A DNA stretch of 7,763 nucleotides, taken from NCBI GenBank assembly GCA_018647025.1, contig JABGTQ010000143.1, positions 1-7,763 of the forward strand, in the 5' to 3' direction. The notes under the pieces were generated by a model. It was not told the origin of the DNA. It worked only from the letters and a program-made list of their open reading frames with translations, and ran no database searches. Shown piece by piece: positions 5,383-7,763 of the stretch. The position numbers were made by a program, and so were the translations under genes. This stretch comes from Nitrospina sp. (lineage in GTDB: Bacteria; Nitrospinota; Nitrospinia; Nitrospinales; VA-1). How positions within the stretch are numbered: the stretch's first letter is position 1; each line of letters begins with the position of its first letter.

Positions 5383-7763
5383 ATGAATTTCCAAAAAAAT
5401 TCTCTTTTCTTCCTCTGTTTGGTGGTGTTTGTTATTTTTTTTCCAAGTGCCGGACTGACAAAAAACTTTATCTCTGAAGAAACAAACCTCATAAAAAATA
5501 AAAAAACAAATAATGAATATCAAGTTTCAGCAAAGATTGTACCAAAACAAACCATGTTTAGACTCGAAAAACCATCGCCTTTAATCTGGACAAAAGATGC
5601 CGAATCATCTTCTTCTAATTCGACTGTAAAAGATGATAATTATAAATGGAACAACGACAACGATGAAGTTTCGATAAATATTCCCATACAAAATAATTTC
5701 ACACAGAAAGATAAAATACCAAAAAACTTGTATGAAATTCAAATTGACTACCAGGATTTTTTTCCTAAAAATCCATCTCAATTTTCTCTTGAAATGACCG
5801 TGCTAGAAAAAGAAACTTCAACCTTTGAAAAAAGTCCCCCTACATGGAAAAAGAAAACTATCACAGCTTTGTCGTCGCAACTTTTTCCACCTAAAGTAAA
5901 AGAAGATCTGTTTTCCAGCCCAATAAAAAAAAAAAATACCCTGTATTTAATTAAACGAGAGTTGGGGTTTCCTTTTGATTTAACATGGAACTATACCCAA
6001 GGAAAATCCATCGCAAAAAGCCATGAAGATCAGACTGTTTTCCAGCGACGATTCCATATAGACCTTTCTTCTATTGAATTCATAGACATTATTTTTAGCG
6101 ATAACGTTACCGAAAAAGACATAAAGAAGTTTCACTGCAATTTTCGTATCACCTCCACCAAAGGTTTTGAAAATAGTGCTATTACAAGAGAAGTTCTACG
6201 CCTTGGAGGTAAAAAAGCTATCCGATTCAATATAGGTGAATACGCACGAAATACTAATAAGGGTAGTAATAGAGTATTTTTAGAAGAAATGATTATTTTT
6301 CTTCCGGGACTTGCAGACAAAATTATATTAGAACGGCCAATTCAATCGATCAATTTTTATAAAAATTACCAAACTACTCAACGAATTCTCCATGCGTCCT
6401 TAGATGTTGCTTCTGCTCAATGGATTAAAAAGGATATCACTTACCTATTCAGACACGAAATTGGTTTTCCCATTACTCCAAGCTGGCGATACTACCAAGA
6501 TAAAAACACATCTGTATTTGAACGGACTTTGCATAAGGACTTAAACGAAGTTAACAGTATTGACTTCCTTTTAAATAATGAAATTGCGACACCTGAAAAA
6601 ATATCTTGTCAGCTTCGGGTTGGGTTTTCTAATCGTCCTTTTCCTTCTAAAACTATAAATTGCGACGACCTTTTAAAGGAAATTATAAAAATTGATGGGC
6701 ATCATTTATTACGAATTCAACTTCATGACCTAGTTCACGAACTCTACTCACAAGGCAAAAAAAAAGTATTCCTAGAAGAAATAAAGCTCTATCTAAAAGG
6801 TTCGGTTGATTATTATATTAAAAATCAACTTTTAAAAACTGTTCGTTTTTTTAAAAATGACAGGACTAATTCACATAAAATATGTTTCTACTCTTCAAAA
6901 CCCTGCTCACGAACTGAATTATTATCTCCAACGAATAAACGATATATAGTAAACATGATTTTAATGAACGAGTTAATCGATAAAGATGCAAAATTGATTA
7001 ACCTTACCTTAAAAATCAAAGCACAAAATTCAAAATCTCAGAGTAAATTTAAAATCAATACAGCTAGGGCAATCTTTCAAGCAAAAAATAATCAACTCCT
7101 TTCTATTGCTGGTAAAGACTTGGCCCAAAGGTTGGGACATTATTTCTCTAATCATACAAACAGGAGTTTTTTTTTAAAAGAAGCAGACGTGGAGAAATTT
7201 TATCCTGCTTCTTTAAAAAATCTTCCTAATAACAATGTTGCCCATCTTGAAAATTGGTGGGACTTAGGTGTTAAGTCTATAGATCCAAAGTTTATTCTTG
7301 AGAATAAACTTCAGCTACCAACATCATCTTATGTAAGGACCCACCACCTCTTTCTAGAAAAAATAAAACCTACCGCCATTCTAACCAACCTATCGTTTGG
7401 AGCACAAACTTCGAACCCAATCTTACCGACTATTCAAATAGGACTTTTTTGGCGATTGACGATTACCTTTATAACTATTATATTTTTAGGGTGGGTATCA
7501 AATACTAATAGAGGAAGGAAATTTTTACACCAATTTTTCTCTATGACATTAATCAACTTTCGGATTTTAGAAATTGAAAAGTATTATCATCTATACTTTC
7601 TTCTTTCAGCGACATTCTACCTTCTTGGATTACTTCTAGGATTAAGGCCCTATCAAAATCACCTTTTCACCATAGGATCAATTATTTTTTCCCTGGCATC
7701 TTATAATTTTGCGAAACTTAATTACTATAAAATTGTTAATGTTTTGCCATGGTCTGGAGAAAA
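5383..7763 (+). CDS. Large exported repeat-containing membrane protein, unknown family, 3'-truncated
   Basis: An uninterrupted frame from ATG 5383 to the window edge, 793 codons plus two bases, with no stop. I do not recognise the family. Residues 1-25 look like a signal peptide or signal anchor: K5, then a long hydrophobic run (LFFLCLVVFVIFF) and PSAGLT. Residues about 30-180 are polar and rich in K, N and S. Residues 187-309 and 353-473 are copies of one repeat; 519-610 is a probable third (see the repeat entries). Residues 615-680 are a linker-like region with an ENWWDLG motif. Hydrophobic segments follow at about 687-705, 735-754 and 762-778, so a membrane domain continues beyond the window. 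The likely layout is a large periplasmic or surface part tethered at its C-terminal side. It starts 46 bases after the DUF2079 gene, so co-transcription is likely. No SD is evident. Codons are strongly A/T-ending and the reading frame carries an A12 tract at 5925-5936. Confidence 0.85.
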   Translation, partial: MNFQKNSLFFLCLVVFVIFFPSAGLTKNFISEETNLIKNKKTNNEYQVSAKIVPKQTMFRLEKPSPLIWTKDAESSSSNSTVKDDNYKWNNDNDEVSINIPIQNNFTQKDKIPKNLYEIQIDYQDFFPKNPSQFSLEMTVLEKETSTFEKSPPTWKKKTITALSSQLFPPKVKEDLFSSPIKKKNTLYLIKRELGFPFDLTWNYTQGKSIAKSHEDQTVFQRRFHIDLSSIEFIDIIFSDNVTEKDIKKFHCNFRITSTKGFENSAITREVLRLGGKKAIRFNIGEYARNTNKGSNRVFLEEMIIFLPGLADKIILERPIQSINFYKNYQTTQRILHASLDVASAQWIKKDITYLFRHEIGFPITPSWRYYQDKNTSVFERTLHKDLNEVNSIDFLLNNEIATPEKISCQLRVGFSNRPFPSKTINCDDLLKEIIKIDGHHLLRIQLHDLVHELYSQGKKKVFLEEIKLYLKGSVDYYIKNQLLKTVRFFKNDRTNSHKICFYSSKPCSRTELLSPTNKRYIVNMILMNELIDKDAKLINLTLKIKAQNSKSQSKFKINTARAIFQAKNNQLLSIAGKDLAQRLGHYFSNHTNRSFFLKEADVEKFYPASLKNLPNNNVAHLENWWDLGVKSIDPKFILENKLQLPTSSYVRTHHLFLEKIKPTAILTNLSFGAQTSNPILPTIQIGLFWRLTITFITIIFLGWVSNTNRGRKFLHQFFSMTLINFRILEIEKYYHLYFLLSATFYLLGLLLGLRPYQNHLFTIGSIIFSLASYNFAKLNYYKIVNVLPWSGE
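5925..5936 (+). repeat. A12 homopolymer tract inside the large exported-protein gene
   Basis: Twelve consecutive A bases encode part of an Ile-Lys-Lys-Lys-Asn stretch near residue 181. Loss of one A brings TAA at 5948-5950 into frame; gain of one A brings TAA at 5952-5954 into frame. Other homopolymers in the window reach about nine bases (for example 3687-3695, 4173-4181, 6757-6765, 7167-7175), so this is the longest run noticed. It could be a slippage site or simple AT bias. Confidence 0.6.
5941..6309 (+). repeat. Protein-level repeat copy A in the large exported protein
   Basis: Encodes residues 187-309. It opens with LYLIKRELGFP, followed by a Trp-Asn-Tyr and VFQRRFH, and closes with RVFLEEMIIFLPG. 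It aligns with copy B along its whole length (GFP-four residues-W-x-Y; VF-x-R-x-x-H; about ten residues later an alternating hydrophobic stretch; VFLEE near the end). The alternating hydrophobic pattern suggests a beta-sandwich domain; that fold is inference. Confidence 0.75.
6439..6801 (+). repeat. Protein-level repeat copy B in the large exported protein
   Basis: Encodes residues 353-473. It opens with TYLFRHEIGFP, followed by Trp-Arg-Tyr and VFERTLH, and closes with KVFLEEIKLYLKG. It matches copy A with one short gap (four residues before VFER). The DNA of the copies is not obviously repeated, so the duplication is old and kept at protein level. Confidence 0.75.
6937..7212 (+). repeat. Probable degenerate third repeat copy C
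   Basis: Encodes about residues 519-610. It lacks the opening GFP motif, but the second half follows the same plan: NQLLSIAGKDLAQRLGH then SFFLKEADVEKFYP parallels HHLLRIQLHDLVHELYS then VFLEEIKLYLKG in copy B. An earlier stretch around residues 116-141 (YEIQIDY, then FSLEMTV) might be a fourth, even weaker copy. Confidence 0.45.

Overview
The window is an AT-rich, gene-dense stretch with all genes on the + strand. It reads as part of a surface-polysaccharide (LPS O-antigen or similar glycan) locus of a Gram-negative-type bacterium. That is inferred from the gene content: a GDP-sugar pathway, a GT-C-like membrane protein and a large exported protein. I cannot name the species. Homopolymer A/T runs are frequent, especially in the last third.

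Left block (2-3622) is a compact four-gene set with short gaps, probably one operon that starts before the window. It holds: the C-terminal two thirds of an E1-beta (transketolase-like) subunit; a ColD-like PLP-dependent sugar 3-dehydratase with His-His where aminotransferases carry the catalytic Lys; an HddC-like D-glycero-D-manno-heptose-1-phosphate guanylyltransferase; and a short-chain dehydrogenase that closely resembles, from memory, the Campylobacter Cj1427-type GDP-manno-heptose 4-dehydrogenase. Together they suggest a route: heptose-1-P to GDP-heptose (HddC-like), oxidation at C4 (Cj1427-like), removal of the C3 hydroxyl (ColD-like), then possibly ThDP-dependent addition of a two-carbon unit to the C4 ketone (E1 alpha/beta-like pair, alpha presumably upstream). 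The expected product would be a 3-deoxy, perhaps 4-C-branched, GDP-heptose. This is inference; I know of no described pathway with exactly this combination.

Right block (3759-7763) follows a 136-base gap. It holds a DUF2079-type polytopic membrane protein (GT-C-like) and, 46 bases on, a very long open frame that begins at 5383 and runs off the window end with 793 codons visible and no stop. This protein has a signal-peptide-like N terminus, a large extracytoplasmic part with at least two clear copies (probably three) of a roughly 120-residue repeat, and hydrophobic segments near the window edge. I do not recognise its family. Both genes lack a clear Shine-Dalgarno sequence, unlike the left block. 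A 12-base poly-A tract lies inside the long gene, with stop codons immediately downstream in both shifted frames.

No tRNA, rRNA, CRISPR, insertion sequence or convincing terminator was seen.
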